From contig NZ_JABRWH010000001.1 of NCBI RefSeq assembly GCF_013248975.1, positions 1,240,001 through 1,304,000 on the forward strand: 64,000 bases of DNA. Reading direction: 5' to 3'. This DNA is from Neobacillus endophyticus (GTDB lineage Bacteria > Bacillota > Bacilli > Bacillales > Cytobacillaceae). Positions 1 through 8,113 of this stretch are shown one piece after another (the stretch's first letter is position 1; each line of letters starts with the position of its first letter). The translations under genes were made by a program, and so were the position numbers. The notes under the pieces were generated by a model. The model was not told the DNA's origin, ran no database searches, and was given only the letters and a program-made list of their open reading frames with translations.

Positions 1-1301
1 ACTAAGGTTCCCATGGGAACACTTTCGTTTAATTGATTTGCAACATGTTGCAGCAGCAAATCCCCATAATCATGACCATAGGTATCATTTACGTATTTAA
101 AGCAATCTAAGTCAATAAACAGCACATAAAACTTCATTTTATTTTGTTTAGACCGTTTAATCTTTCGTTCCAGCTTTTCATAAAATAAGTTTCGATTAGC
201 TAAATGTGTTAATGGATCGAAGTAGGCCTGCTGTTTAATGACATCTTCATAATTTTCCATAGAGGACATCATCAAATTAAATTCATGAATGAGATCGTCT
301 AATTCATCTTTCCCTTTCCATGCCACTCTCTTCGAAAAGTCTTTATTATCAATGATTTCTTTTATGTTTTGCATCAAGAAACTTATTCTAGAAATGACGG
401 ACTTATTCAAGAAGGTGACAATAAAAATTACCATTAGGAGAAACAGGGCACTTACGTATAAATAAAAATAGATGATACTCGTTTCACCCGAATGGTAGAT
501 CGTTCTTTCAGAGGTGACATGAAGAACAAAAGCCGGGTTGCCATATATATCAGGAAGCAACACGTACCCTGAAATTTTATTGTTATTGTCAATATGGACC
601 CATTTAGAAGACCCATCTTTTTTTCCTACGTCTAAAGGAATTAGATCTTTTTTATAGTGATCGATTTCAAGAAAACTTTGCGTTTTCCTTGAAAGCAGGG
701 CAATCTCTGATTTTGATAACAGTCTTCCAGCTATCATCGTACCGCGGATCGGACCTTGATAGTTACTCGTCACAATCGGTTCGGAAACAACAAGCATCGG
801 ACCTTCATGAAGAGAGATGATTCCTGTTTTGACACTGGTTGGATTGGAGTGTTGAAGTAACCATGAATTCTCAGATGAAATATGAGGTAAGAAATCCTGA
901 TAAATGGGAACCTGCTTATTTTTATTTAAGTCAAATGAACGTCCATACATGACTTGACCTTTTTTATTGATGATCGCAATTAAATTGAAATGATTGGAGG
1001 TATAAGTAGAGTCTACATAACTGCTTTGAATATACGGATCATCTTCAATATGTTCAAGAGTTTGTTTTTGTACAAATGAATAGGTGTCATCCCAAGGCGC
1101 ATAGTTTGCAAGATCATCAGCTAATTCATTTTTTGTATTATTAAGGTTAAATACCACCGTATTTAATTGTTTATTCATCGCTTCTTTTTCAACGTTATTA
1201 AAAGTATTTAGAATTACAAACTTAACGATTATGTAAAAGGCTGCGGCGGACAGGACTGTTAGAATACTCATAAAGATGAGGATTTTTTGATTTATTTTCA
1301 T
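1..1301 (-). CDS. Membrane-bound diguanylate cyclase (CHASE4-like sensor, HAMP, GGDEF), 3' end outside the window
   Basis: This gene is cut by the left edge: 433 codons are visible from an ATG at 1301, preceded by a GGAG-type ribosome binding site. The protein starts with a membrane helix (about residues 5-27). An extracytoplasmic region of roughly 230 residues follows, with a W-D-D-T-Y motif typical of CHASE4 sensors. A second membrane helix lies near residue 275, then a HAMP linker, then the start of a GGDEF domain (F-D-x-L-T-x-L-x-N-R and D-x-D-x-F-K-x-V-N-D-x-x-G-H-x-x-G-D). The sequence ends just before the expected G-G-D-E-F motif, so catalytic competence cannot be judged. Such proteins make cyclic di-GMP in response to an external signal. 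An EAL domain could follow outside the window. Confidence 0.88.
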   Translation of the reverse strand, partial: MKINQKILIFMSILTVLSAAAFYIIVKFVILNTFNNVEKEAMNKQLNTVVFNLNNTKNELADDLANYAPWDDTYSFVQKQTLEHIEDDPYIQSSYVDSTYTSNHFNLIAIINKKGQVMYGRSFDLNKNKQVPIYQDFLPHISSENSWLLQHSNPTSVKTGIISLHEGPMLVVSEPIVTSNYQGPIRGTMIAGRLLSKSEIALLSRKTQSFLEIDHYKKDLIPLDVGKKDGSSKWVHIDNNNKISGYVLLPDIYGNPAFVLHVTSERTIYHSGETSIIYFYLYVSALFLLMVIFIVTFLNKSVISRISFLMQNIKEIIDNKDFSKRVAWKGKDELDDLIHEFNLMMSSMENYEDVIKQQAYFDPLTHLANRNLFYEKLERKIKRSKQNKMKFYVLFIDLDCFKYVNDTYGHDYGDLLLQHVANQLNESVPMGTL

Positions 1302-1472
1302 GCTGCTTTACTCCTATTCTTTCATATAAAACTATTTCTCACCTAGAAAAAGAAAAGCTGCTATTTTCAATAACACTCTTTTTTACACAAAGCGATTAAC
1401 TCGTAAGCATTCGGCCCGTTTTGATCGGAAAATGAATAGTATTTTTTGTCATTTAAATTCCACTGCGTCTAA

Positions 1473-1613
1473 TTAAACACCGGCTAAAAACTTCTCATGG
1501 TTATATATAAATTCCCTTATTTCATCAATTGTTAGCCCTAATGCTCTTGCTTCCAAGATTAAGCCTAACCATTCTTGATCTATTTCATTTTTATCTATTA
1601 TCGATGTTTCCAT
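1473..1613 (-). CDS. SinI-like anti-repressor peptide, 46 aa
   Basis: A 46-codon gene. Its core reads D-Q-E-W-L-x-L-I-L-E-A-R-x-L-G-L-T-I-D-E-I-R-E-F, which matches the SinI dimerisation helix-hook (SinI of B. subtilis has L-D-Q-E-W-x-E-L-M-x-E-A-K and E-E-I-R-K). SinI binds the repressor SinR and relieves repression of biofilm genes. No sinR neighbour is visible, so this is an orphan copy that could act on a SinR encoded elsewhere. Upstream DNA carries Spo0A-like boxes (1741-1747 and 1794-1800), as expected for sinI. The ribosome binding site is weak and distant (AAGG about 14 nt before the ATG). The family call is by motif recognition; action on SinR is inferred. Confidence 0.75.
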   Translation of the reverse strand: METSIIDKNEIDQEWLGLILEARALGLTIDEIREFIYNHEKFLAGV

Positions 1614-1740
1614 TTATATCTAATCATCCTTCATCATGTTATAGAATTTATTTGTAAAGTACTTTTAAATGTTTGTTAGTCAAGCAAGGACTATATTACT
1701 ATATACATTTTGTATGATAAACAGATTTATTTCCCGTGGT

Positions 1741-1800
1741 TTCGACATGATCTTACAAAATTAATAAATGTAAATGTTAACAAATGAAATGTTTGTCGAA
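1741..1800 (-). promoter_or_regulatory. Pair of Spo0A-like boxes upstream of the SinI-like gene
   Basis: TTCGACA at 1741-1747 (TGTCGAA on the minus strand) and TGTCGAA at 1794-1800 match the Spo0A box core exactly. They lie about 130 and 185 bp before the SinI-like start codon. A third core, TTCGACA, is at 1964-1970. Spo0A-P control of sinI is established in B. subtilis; here it is inferred from the boxes. Confidence 0.55.
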
Positions 1801-1919
1801 TCGTTCTTTAAAACGCACATTATTACAGTTTTTTTTCTCCAACCCTGATTCACTAAATTACAAAGCAAAAGAACTAAACTTCGCCCGACGATTTGTTCGT
1901 TATAACAAAATAGACATTG

Positions 1920-1977
1920 TGTAAAAAAGTCGAAAAGAAATTGTCAGTTCACGATCATTTCTCTTCGACATTTTACA
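1920..1977. repeat. Long imperfect inverted repeat containing a Spo0A-like core
   Basis: Arms of about 21-22 bp (1920-1941 and 1957-1977) pair as TGTAAAA..GTCGAA.AGAAAT with ATTTCT.TTCGAC.TTTTACA around a 15-nt loop. No T-run follows on either strand, so a simple terminator is unlikely. It sits in the gene-free stretch 1614-2387, which otherwise holds AT-rich DNA and a short coding-like remnant near 2230-2340. Confidence 0.5.
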
Positions 1978-2387
1978 TCAGTTAATCATTTCCCAAGACA
2001 GTAGGTCTATATTCCTAATTGTTGACGAAAAACTCTTAACCTAATAAATATTCAGACGATAACACATGCTACAAAAGTAATATAAAGAGAAATATTCATT
2101 GTTTGATATAAAAGTTAGTCTTAGATTTAATAATTGTTAAGTTGTAAGGAATGGGGTTTAATGTGTTATTAAGAACTATTGGATGAATAATTCATCAAAA
2201 TATTGCATTTTTTGGTAAAATGATTTACTATTCTATTAATTTCTGCTGTACGTAACTGGCGTAGCGTGGATTACCACGAGGAAGCGTATAGTTCAAATAG
2301 CCGTACGCCTGGGCAAAAGTATTGGATTGTAAATAACAATCGAATACTTTTTTGTTTTTAGTATGATAAAAAGAGAGGAAGAGAAAT

Positions 2388-3284
2388 ATGCTGACTGCAC
2401 AAAATTCAACCATAGGATTTATAGGTACAGGTGTTATGGGAAAAAGTATGGCAACTCATCTGTTACACGCAGGATATACAGTCTTAGTTTATAATCGCAC
2501 TCGCACCCGTACGAAAGAGCTACTAGAAAATGGCGCGATTTGGAAAGATACTGTAGCTGAAATTGCTAGCGAGGCTCATATTATTATTACAATGGTTGGA
2601 TACCCTCAAGATGTCGAAGAAATTTACTTAGGGGAAAAAGGGATTTTAAACCATGCTAAAGCGGGTACATATGTAATCGATATGACGACATCAAGTCCGA
2701 TTTTAGCTCGTCAGATTTTTGAAGTAGCTTGTGGGAAAGGTATTCATGCATTAGATGCACCTGTTTCAGGTGGAGACATTGGAGCTAAAAAAGGAACTTT
2801 AGCCATAATGGTTGGGGGAGAAAAACAAGATTTTGACACCATCATGCCTGTATTAGAGCTAATGGGCACCAATATTGTCTATCAAGGCACGGCTGGAGCA
2901 GGACAACATACAAAAATGTGTAATCAGATTGCCATTGCTTCGAATATGATCGGAGTTTGTGAAGCAATGGTATATGCGAAGCAAGCAGGTTTGGATCCAA
3001 AAACTGTACTAAAAAGTATTGAAACAGGAGCAGCAGGAAGCTGGTCCCTTAGTAACCTAGCTCCACGAATGATTAATGGAGATTTTGAACCAGGATTTTA
3101 TATTAAGCATTTTATCAAGGATATGAGAATTGCCCTTGAATCAGCAGAGAAAATGGGTTTAGCTACACCAGGATTACAATTAGCCAAATCTTTATATGAT
3201 CAACTTGCTGAAAAAGGGGCAGAAAACAACGGCACACAAGCGTTATACAAACTATTAGATCAACAAACTTTGCAAACCATATGA
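2388..3284 (+). CDS. ykwC: 3-hydroxyisobutyrate dehydrogenase-family NAD(P)-dependent oxidoreductase (YkwC-like)
   Basis: A 298-residue beta-hydroxyacid dehydrogenase. The N-terminal Rossmann motif G-F-I-G-T-G-V-M-G is at residues 10-18. The substrate-binding D-A-P-V-S-G-G is at 123-129, and the catalytic-lysine signature G-A-G-Q-H-x-K-M-x-N-Q is at 170-180 with K176. The family oxidises or reduces small 2- or 3-hydroxy acids with NAD(P) in the cytosol; the real substrate of YkwC-type members is not known to me. The ATG is preceded by GAGGAAGAG. It is a single gene ending in its own terminator at 3290-3323. Length is normal for the family. Confidence 0.9.
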   Translation: MLTAQNSTIGFIGTGVMGKSMATHLLHAGYTVLVYNRTRTRTKELLENGAIWKDTVAEIASEAHIIITMVGYPQDVEEIYLGEKGILNHAKAGTYVIDMTTSSPILARQIFEVACGKGIHALDAPVSGGDIGAKKGTLAIMVGGEKQDFDTIMPVLELMGTNIVYQGTAGAGQHTKMCNQIAIASNMIGVCEAMVYAKQAGLDPKTVLKSIETGAAGSWSLSNLAPRMINGDFEPGFYIKHFIKDMRIALESAEKMGLATPGLQLAKSLYDQLAEKGAENNGTQALYKLLDQQTLQTI

Positions 3285-3289
3285 TGAAT

Positions 3290-3323
3290 AAAACTCACCC
3301 CTCGGTGAGTTTTTGTTTTTTTT
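3290..3323 (+). terminator. Intrinsic terminator of the ykwC-like gene
   Basis: A GC-rich stem (ACTCACC / GGTGAGT) around a CCTC loop is followed by a run of T residues, starting 6 nt after the stop codon. Confidence 0.85.
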
Positions 3324-3482
3324 AATATGTATATTAGCTTGGTTTGGATATTCTCTTATCTTACCATTTAGCCTTAAATATTAAGTTAATGGAAGAAAAT
3401 CGGAAATTTCCCACTTAACGAGAAATAATAAAAATGGTATGTTATATAAAATTTCACAAATCTTTCGAATAGGGAGAGAACG

Positions 3483-4367
3483 ATGAGCAAAATAAATTAT
3501 TCTATTGTTGATGTTTTTTCACAAGGAAAATATACCGGAAATCAACTAGCTGTTTTTAAAAATGCTGGAAACATCTCAGATCGTGAAATGCAACAAATAG
3601 CAAAGGAAATTCATTTTTCTGAGACTACTTTTATCTTATCTGACAAAGAATCAGCTGGAGGTTACGACGTTCGTATCTTTACACCTAACGAAGAAGTTCC
3701 TTTTGCTGGCCACCCAACTTTAGGGACAGCCTATATCATTCAAAACGAAATTTTAAACGAACCAACTGATAAGCTTTTATTAAATTTTAAAGGGGGGCAG
3801 ATTCCCGTTTCGTTCGATCGTCAAGAAGAAATAATATGGATGAAACAAAACAAGCCAACTTTTGGTCAAATAGTAGATAGTAATAAAGTTTCGGAGGTTT
3901 TAAATATAGGGAAAGAATCCATAGATGATCAATTTCCTATCCAAGAGGTTTCAACTGGTCTTCCGGTGATTATAGTACCTTTAAAATCTTTAGAAGCTGT
4001 TAAAAAAGTAAGAGTAAATAAAGAAAAATACTACGAGTTAATTGAGAATACGGATGCAAAAGCGATTATGGTTTTTTCTCCCGAAACATATGATTCTACA
4101 AATGATTTAAATGTTCGAGACTTTGCCGATTATTTTGGTGTTCCTGAAGACGCAGCAACAGGAAGTTCGAATGGATGTTTAGCTTCCTATTTAATTAAAT
4201 ATAGGTATTTTGAAAAAAGTGAAATAAGCATTCGTGTAGAACAAGGATATGAAATAAAAAGACCATCCTTATTGTTTTTAAAAGCCCATGAAAATAACGG
4301 AGAAATCACTGTACATGTAGGGGGACAAGTAGACAAAGTGGCTCAGGGAGAATGGTTTCTCTCCTAA
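3483..4367 (+). CDS. PhzF-family isomerase/epimerase-like protein
   Basis: A 294-residue protein with the two-lobed PhzF/diaminopimelate-epimerase fold signature. It opens with the typical Y-S-I-V-D-V-F and has H-F-S-E-T-T-F around residues 45-50, where E47 corresponds to the catalytic glutamate. P-F-A-G-H-P-T-L-G is at 73-81, and D-A-A-T-G-S-S-N-G-C-L-A lies in the second lobe. PhzF proper isomerises a phenazine precursor. Most Bacillus homologues lie outside phenazine loci, as here, and their substrates are unknown. The start follows AGGGAGAG with good spacing. It is monocistronic, facing the abrB-type gene across a shared terminator. Confidence 0.88.
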   Translation: MSKINYSIVDVFSQGKYTGNQLAVFKNAGNISDREMQQIAKEIHFSETTFILSDKESAGGYDVRIFTPNEEVPFAGHPTLGTAYIIQNEILNEPTDKLLLNFKGGQIPVSFDRQEEIIWMKQNKPTFGQIVDSNKVSEVLNIGKESIDDQFPIQEVSTGLPVIIVPLKSLEAVKKVRVNKEKYYELIENTDAKAIMVFSPETYDSTNDLNVRDFADYFGVPEDAATGSSNGCLASYLIKYRYFEKSEISIRVEQGYEIKRPSLLFLKAHENNGEITVHVGGQVDKVAQGEWFLS

Positions 4368-4405
4368 CTATACGTTTGAGTTCAAGGATCGCACTTTTTG
4401 GTTTT

Positions 4406-4447
4406 AAAAAATACCTACTTTCTTTCCATGAAAGTAGGTATTTTTTT
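4406..4447. terminator. Bidirectional terminator between the phzF-like and abrB-type genes
   Basis: A stem ATACCTACTTTC / GAAAGTAGGTAT with a short loop. It is flanked by A-run on the left and T-run on the right, so it can serve both converging genes. Confidence 0.9.
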
Positions 4448-4457
4448 AATGGTTTTA

Positions 4458-4748
4458 TCATTTCGGAACTTTGTTTAGGAAGTGGGCTTCAATCTCTTTA
4501 ACTAGCATTTCTGCACCTTCCGGACTCAGTACCAACTTACCTCCAGCAAGAGCTTTATTTTCTTTGGTTATTTCACCTGTTAAAGCACAAGCCAATTCCG
4601 CATTATTTTTTCTGAGAATGATCTGATCCTCATCAATAAAAACTTCTACCTGGTCCTTCTCTCTGATACTTAATGTTTTTCTTAACTCGATTGGAATCAC
4701 AAACCTTCCTAATTCGTCGAGCTTACGGACAAATCCTGTACTTTTCAT
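4458..4748 (-). CDS. abrB: AbrB-family transition-state regulator
   Basis: A 96-residue AbrB-type protein. The N-terminal swapped-hairpin DNA-binding domain (M-K-S-T-G-x-V-R-K-x-D-E-L-G-R-x-V-I-P-I-E-L-R) keeps the DNA-contact residues R8, R15 and R23. The fourth contact is a lysine (K24) rather than arginine. The single Cys in the A-C-A-L-T-G-E stretch and the C-terminal K-L-V-L-S-x-E-G-A-E motif also match AbrB/Abh. AbrB represses many post-exponential genes and is repressed by Spo0A. A near match to a Spo0A box (TGTCGTA) lies around 4794-4800. Whether this is AbrB itself or a paralogue (Abh-like) cannot be settled from one locus. Confidence 0.88.
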   Translation of the reverse strand: MKSTGFVRKLDELGRFVIPIELRKTLSIREKDQVEVFIDEDQIILRKNNAELACALTGEITKENKALAGGKLVLSPEGAEMLVKEIEAHFLNKVPK

Positions 4749-4975
4749 TTTACCTCCTATTTTTCATAGATTTATAAGATATTTATCTTATTTTACGACA
4801 AAAACAGATTGAGGAAAATGACAATTTTGGAACATTTAGGTAAAATTTGTGTTTTTTCTACTTTTTTATGTTATCAGGATCAGACCATCCAGCCAACTTC
4901 TAAGAAATTATTTTTAAAAAATACTCCTTACCAACCAAAAATCAGGCTATAATAATACAAAGAAGACTATAACTA

Positions 4976-5004
4976 TTGACTAGAACAGATGTTTTCGGTA
5001 TTAT
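4976..5004 (+). promoter_or_regulatory. Sigma-A-type promoter of the HU gene
   Basis: TTGACT at 4976-4981 and TATTAT at 4999-5004 are separated by exactly 17 bp. They lie about 60 bp upstream of the HU start codon. Confidence 0.75.
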
Positions 5005-5062
5005 AAAACTCTTCAGATTATATTCCTAGAATTAGCGGAAAATAAAGGAGCGTACATAACGA

Positions 5063-5341
5063 ATGAATAAAACAGAATTAATTAACGCAGTAGCAGAAGC
5101 TAGTGAGCTAACAAAGAAAGATGCTGGAAAAGCAGTTGATGCAGTATTTGAAGCAATTACGAATGCTTTAGCAAATGGTGATAAAGTACAATTGATCGGC
5201 TTTGGTAATTTCGAAGTTCGCGAAAGAGCTGCAAGAAAAGGAAGAAACCCACAAACGGGTGAAGAAATTGAAATTGCCGCTTCAAAAGTTCCTGCATTTT
5301 CAGCAGGAAAAGTATTAAAAGACGCCGTTAAAAATTCTTAA
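5063..5341 (+). CDS. hup: HU-family nucleoid DNA-binding protein
   Basis: A 92-residue HU/HBsu protein. It contains the [12 protein letters not shown] dimerisation helices, the [21 protein letters not shown] signature (residues about 46-66) and the C-terminal P-A-F-x-A-G-K-x-L-K-D-A-V. HU bends and compacts DNA as a dimer. The ribosome binding site AAAGGAG is 12 nt before the ATG, slightly long. The gene has its own promoter (4976-5004) and terminator (5390-5418). Confidence 0.96.
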   Translation: MNKTELINAVAEASELTKKDAGKAVDAVFEAITNALANGDKVQLIGFGNFEVRERAARKGRNPQTGEEIEIAASKVPAFSAGKVLKDAVKNS

Positions 5342-5389
5342 GACATTTTCTAAAGTTTAAAATGAGCTTTATGGCTCCTTTTAAATCCA

Positions 5390-5418
5390 AAAACAGCCTT
5401 TAGGGCTGTTTTTTTTTA
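5390..5418 (+). terminator. Terminator of the HU gene
   Basis: AACAGCC / GGCTGTT stem with a short loop, followed by nine T residues. Confidence 0.9.
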
Positions 5419-5452
5419 TTTCCTTTTAACCCCATATACATATTAATTAATA

Positions 5453-5485
5453 TTGACACATATAATATTTGCACATATAATATTT
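5453..5485 (+). promoter_or_regulatory. Promoter with overlapping 14-bp tandem repeat, upstream of the SRPBCC-EVE-MarR operon
   Basis: TTGACA (5453-5458) and TATAAT (5476-5481) are spaced 17 bp apart, a consensus sigma-A promoter. The 14-mer CACATATAATATTT occurs twice, at 5457-5470 and 5472-5485. The copies flank and cover the -10 element, as an operator for the operon's own MarR regulator might. Confidence 0.7.
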
Positions 5486-5527
5486 ATATATACAATGTTA
5501 AAAAATACCAATATGAGGTGAATGATT

Positions 5528-5965
5528 ATGTGGAAATTTGAACACACCATTACAACAACTGCAAAAGTGGAGACTATTTGGAAACTGTACAGTGATATTA
5601 CGACTTGGACTGAATGGGATAAAGGCGTAGTCCACGCTTCTTTGGAAGGGGCTTTTACTCAAGGAACAAAAGGAATTCTGCAGCCGGCGGGACAAGAACC
5701 GCTCCACTTTGAATTAACAGACGTTCAACCTTTTCGTCGTTTTTCGGATGTAACGGATATTCCTGCATTAGGAATTCAAGTTTGCTTTACACACCTTTTG
5801 TCAGAATCTCAAGAAGGAACAAGGATTTCTCATAAAGTGCAAATCATTGGCCCTAATGCAGATCAAGTTGGGCCAAAGTTTGGTGCCCATATGGTTGACG
5901 GTATTCCACAAACCATGGAGAGCTTGGCTTCTCTTGCTTTAGATAAGGAACGTCATTATGCTTAA
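5528..5965 (+). CDS. SRPBCC-family (START/Bet v1-like) hydrophobic-ligand-binding protein
   Basis: About 145 residues with the SRPBCC opening M-W-K-F-E-H-T-I-T-T-T-A-x-V-E-T-I-W-x-L-Y-S-D-I-T-T-W-x-x-W-D and an alternating beta pattern through the middle. These folds bind hydrophobic small molecules; no specific ligand can be named. The start at 5528 is preferred over an in-frame ATG at 5522, because GAGGTG ends only 1 nt before the earlier ATG but 7 nt before this one. First gene of a three-gene operon; its end overlaps the EVE-domain gene by 8 nt, implying coupled translation. Confidence 0.78.
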   Translation: MWKFEHTITTTAKVETIWKLYSDITTWTEWDKGVVHASLEGAFTQGTKGILQPAGQEPLHFELTDVQPFRRFSDVTDIPALGIQVCFTHLLSESQEGTRISHKVQIIGPNADQVGPKFGAHMVDGIPQTMESLASLALDKERHYA

Positions 5966-6410
5966 TGAAATCGAAATGAAGCATTGCAGGTACTGGATTG
6001 GTGTCGTTTCAGCTTCTCATGTAAAAAAAGGGGTGGCGGGTGGTTTCGCCCAACTTTGCCATGGTAAGTCTGCCCCACTCAAACGAATGAATCCCGGGGA
6101 TTGGCTGATCTATTACTCCCCTCGTACGGATATGTTGAATGGAGAGCCGCTGCAAGCATTTACTGCCATCGGCCAGGTCAAGGATGATAGAGTGTACGAA
6201 TACCAAATGTCTGAATCCTTCATCCCTTTCCGTCGTAACATCCATTACACAGAATGCAAGGAAATCCAAATAGCAAACCTTTTGGATCAACTTAGTTTTA
6301 CACGCGGGAAAAGGAATTGGGGCTACCCCTTTCGGCTGGGGCATTTTGAAATCCCATGGCAAGACTTTATGATCATTAAGGATGCCATGTTAACAACACA
6401 GGAGGAATAG
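5958..6410 (+). CDS. EVE-domain (PUA-like) protein
   Basis: A 150-residue protein that is almost entirely one EVE domain: R-Y-W-I-G-V-V-S-A-x-H-V near the N-terminus, G-G-F-x-Q-L-C-H-G-K, M-x-P-G-D-W-L-I-Y-Y-S-P, then a G-x-P-F-R-L-G-H-F-E-I tail. EVE domains are PUA-fold modules that recognise modified bases in nucleic acids in characterised cases. The role of this stand-alone bacterial form is unknown. It overlaps the SRPBCC gene and is followed after 3 nt by a MarR gene, so the three genes are very probably co-transcribed. Confidence 0.85.
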   Translation: MLNEIEMKHCRYWIGVVSASHVKKGVAGGFAQLCHGKSAPLKRMNPGDWLIYYSPRTDMLNGEPLQAFTAIGQVKDDRVYEYQMSESFIPFRRNIHYTECKEIQIANLLDQLSFTRGKRNWGYPFRLGHFEIPWQDFMIIKDAMLTTQEE

Positions 6411-6413
6411 CAA

Positions 6414-6857
6414 ATGAGCTCGAAATTTAACACGGCTGAAGAAAGCCCTGGATTTATGCTATGGCAAGTGACGAATATTTGGCAAAGAGCCATGCGGACC
6501 GCTTTGGAACCCTTCCAATTAACTCATCCGCAATTCGTGCTTCTCTTTTCATGTAAATGGCTAAATGAACAAAATAACAATAGTGGTATAACTCAAGTTC
6601 AATTAGCAGGGCACGCCCAAATGGACGTTAATGTTACATCTCAGGTCTTGAGGACGCTGGAGAAGAAAGGATATATCCTCCGTAGCCCTCACCCAACAGA
6701 TTCTAGGGCCAATGTTATTTCGGTAACCGACTCTGGGGATATGTTAGCATCACAAGCGGTCGGAGCAGTTGAGGCAGCGGATCGAGACTTTTTTTCGGGC
6801 CTGGGCGATGATATTCAACATTTAAATAGATATTTGAAACAACTGAGCAAATCGTAA
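6414..6857 (+). CDS. MarR-family transcriptional regulator
   Basis: A 147-residue winged-helix regulator. Helix 1 includes L-W-Q-V-T-N-I-W-Q-R-A-M-R. The recognition region reads T-Q-V-Q-L-A-x-H-A-Q-M-D-V-N-V-T-S-Q-V-L-R-T-L-E-K-K-G, and the wing is R-S-P-H-P-T-D-S-R-A-N. MarR proteins usually repress their own operon and respond to small ligands. As the last gene of the 5528-6857 operon it probably acts at the duplicated 14-mer in the promoter. A ribosome binding site (GGAGG) lies just before the start. Confidence 0.9.
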   Translation: MSSKFNTAEESPGFMLWQVTNIWQRAMRTALEPFQLTHPQFVLLFSCKWLNEQNNNSGITQVQLAGHAQMDVNVTSQVLRTLEKKGYILRSPHPTDSRANVISVTDSGDMLASQAVGAVEAADRDFFSGLGDDIQHLNRYLKQLSKS

Positions 6858-7020
6858 CATTTCCAATAAACTAATTGGGGATTGAGGATTGATCGTGGGT
6901 CATGCAGTTGGTCGGGCCAGATTCCTTATGAAAGGAATTTGGCTTTAATCATGTGGTACTCGATATAGGGTCAAACGAAAAGCATATTGGGTTAAGACAA
7001 GTGGTCGCTTTTGTTTTTTA

Positions 7021-7228
7021 GGGGTGAGGGACTTTTTGTTGGCTCAGATAGCTTGGACCGGCCTTCATTGAGGGGATGAAAGACATTTCGTTGGCTCCGT
7101 TAGCTTGAGGCGGCCTTCATACGGGGGATGAAGGACTTTTTGTTGGCTCCGTTAGCTTGGAATGGCCTTCATACGGGGGATGAAGGCCATTTTGTTGACT
7201 TCAGTAGCTTGAGTTGGCCTTCCTGTCC
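7021..7228. repeat. Tandem array, about four units with a 52-bp period
   Basis: The GGCTC/GACTT anchor recurs at 7041, 7093, 7145 and 7197, an exact 52-bp step. Each unit contains an inverted pair GGCCTTCAT...ATGAAGG. The last unit runs into the 3' end of the MerR gene. A related array with the same period lies at 53.9-54.1 kb. The remaining DNA from 6858 to 7020 holds no gene I can support. Confidence 0.85.
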
Positions 7229-8064
7229 ATTCCCCGCTCCCCCTCCTTATACCTTACCGGTATTTGTATTTCAGTCAGATAATCTTCTTTATTTTTGGAG
7301 ATATAATGGTCAATAATAGTTCTTTCAATAGCGTCTCCGATTATTTGCATGCCATGTTCATGAATATAATTCAATAAGATTCTATAATACTTAGGAGAAT
7401 CCTGATGATTTCCCCTATAATAAATACAAGCATACAGTCCTTCCAGTAATGTTTCTTTTAATTCATTTGAAAGACGGTCTTCCTCCATTAAAATAAATAT
7501 AGAGTTATACTCATGAAACTTTCCATTCATTATGTGATCCATACTGACTGTAAGCCCGACTCCGCCAATAAAGATAGAAGAACTCATATTGTACGAATTC
7601 TCTAATTTCCGCAAAGAAATTTCCAACTCCGGCTCTGAGCTGATTCTTTCCATTAACCTGATGATTTTCCTCTCCTGAAAATTTTTAATAACTACCATTT
7701 CAAATTCTGTTATTCCCCGTGCAAAATGAATGTCATCCATTCGATTTTGGAATCTGCGATTAATCTGTTCCAATTCTTTTATTTTCAGTTCAGTCAGTTC
7801 TTTTTGCTTTTTCAGCATTTCCAAAAAACCGTCAATATCTCTATGCTCTAAGTGATCTCTTATTTCTTTCAAACAAAAGCCTAGTTCCTTTAAATAATGA
7901 ATCGTGTTAAGCTGTTCAAATTGTTCTGTTGAATAGTATCTGTATCCGTTCTTTTGATCAATTTCAATCGGCTCCAATAACCCTATTTCATCGTAATATC
8001 TCAGCGTTTTGATCGTCGTATGATGGAGCTTTGCCATTTCCCCAATCGAAAATTTATTCTTCAT
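7201..8064 (-). CDS. MerR-family regulator with C-terminal ligand-binding region
   Basis: A 287-residue protein. The MerR winged helix (F-S-I-G-E-M-A-K-L-H-H-T-T-I-K-T-L-R-Y-Y-D-E-I-G-L-L) is followed by a coiled coil (about residues 80-115). A C-terminal region of about 150 residues follows the BmrR/BltR layout for effector binding. Such proteins activate multidrug or stress genes after binding lipophilic compounds; no target is adjacent. The final ten residues and the stop codon are encoded by the last unit of the 52-bp tandem array, so the natural C-terminus may have been replaced. Confidence 0.87.
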   Translation of the reverse strand: MKNKFSIGEMAKLHHTTIKTLRYYDEIGLLEPIEIDQKNGYRYYSTEQFEQLNTIHYLKELGFCLKEIRDHLEHRDIDGFLEMLKKQKELTELKIKELEQINRRFQNRMDDIHFARGITEFEMVVIKNFQERKIIRLMERISSEPELEISLRKLENSYNMSSSIFIGGVGLTVSMDHIMNGKFHEYNSIFILMEEDRLSNELKETLLEGLYACIYYRGNHQDSPKYYRILLNYIHEHGMQIIGDAIERTIIDHYISKNKEDYLTEIQIPVRYKEGERGMDRKANSSY

Positions 8065-8113
8065 GTTGATTGCCTCTATTCATCCTATTTATTAATTCAT
8101 CCTCCTATTTAAA

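Noticed and set aside
7128..7316. Plus-strand open frame of 62 codons
   Set aside because: It lies in the 52-bp array and antisense to the MerR 3' end; its sequence is repeat-derived.
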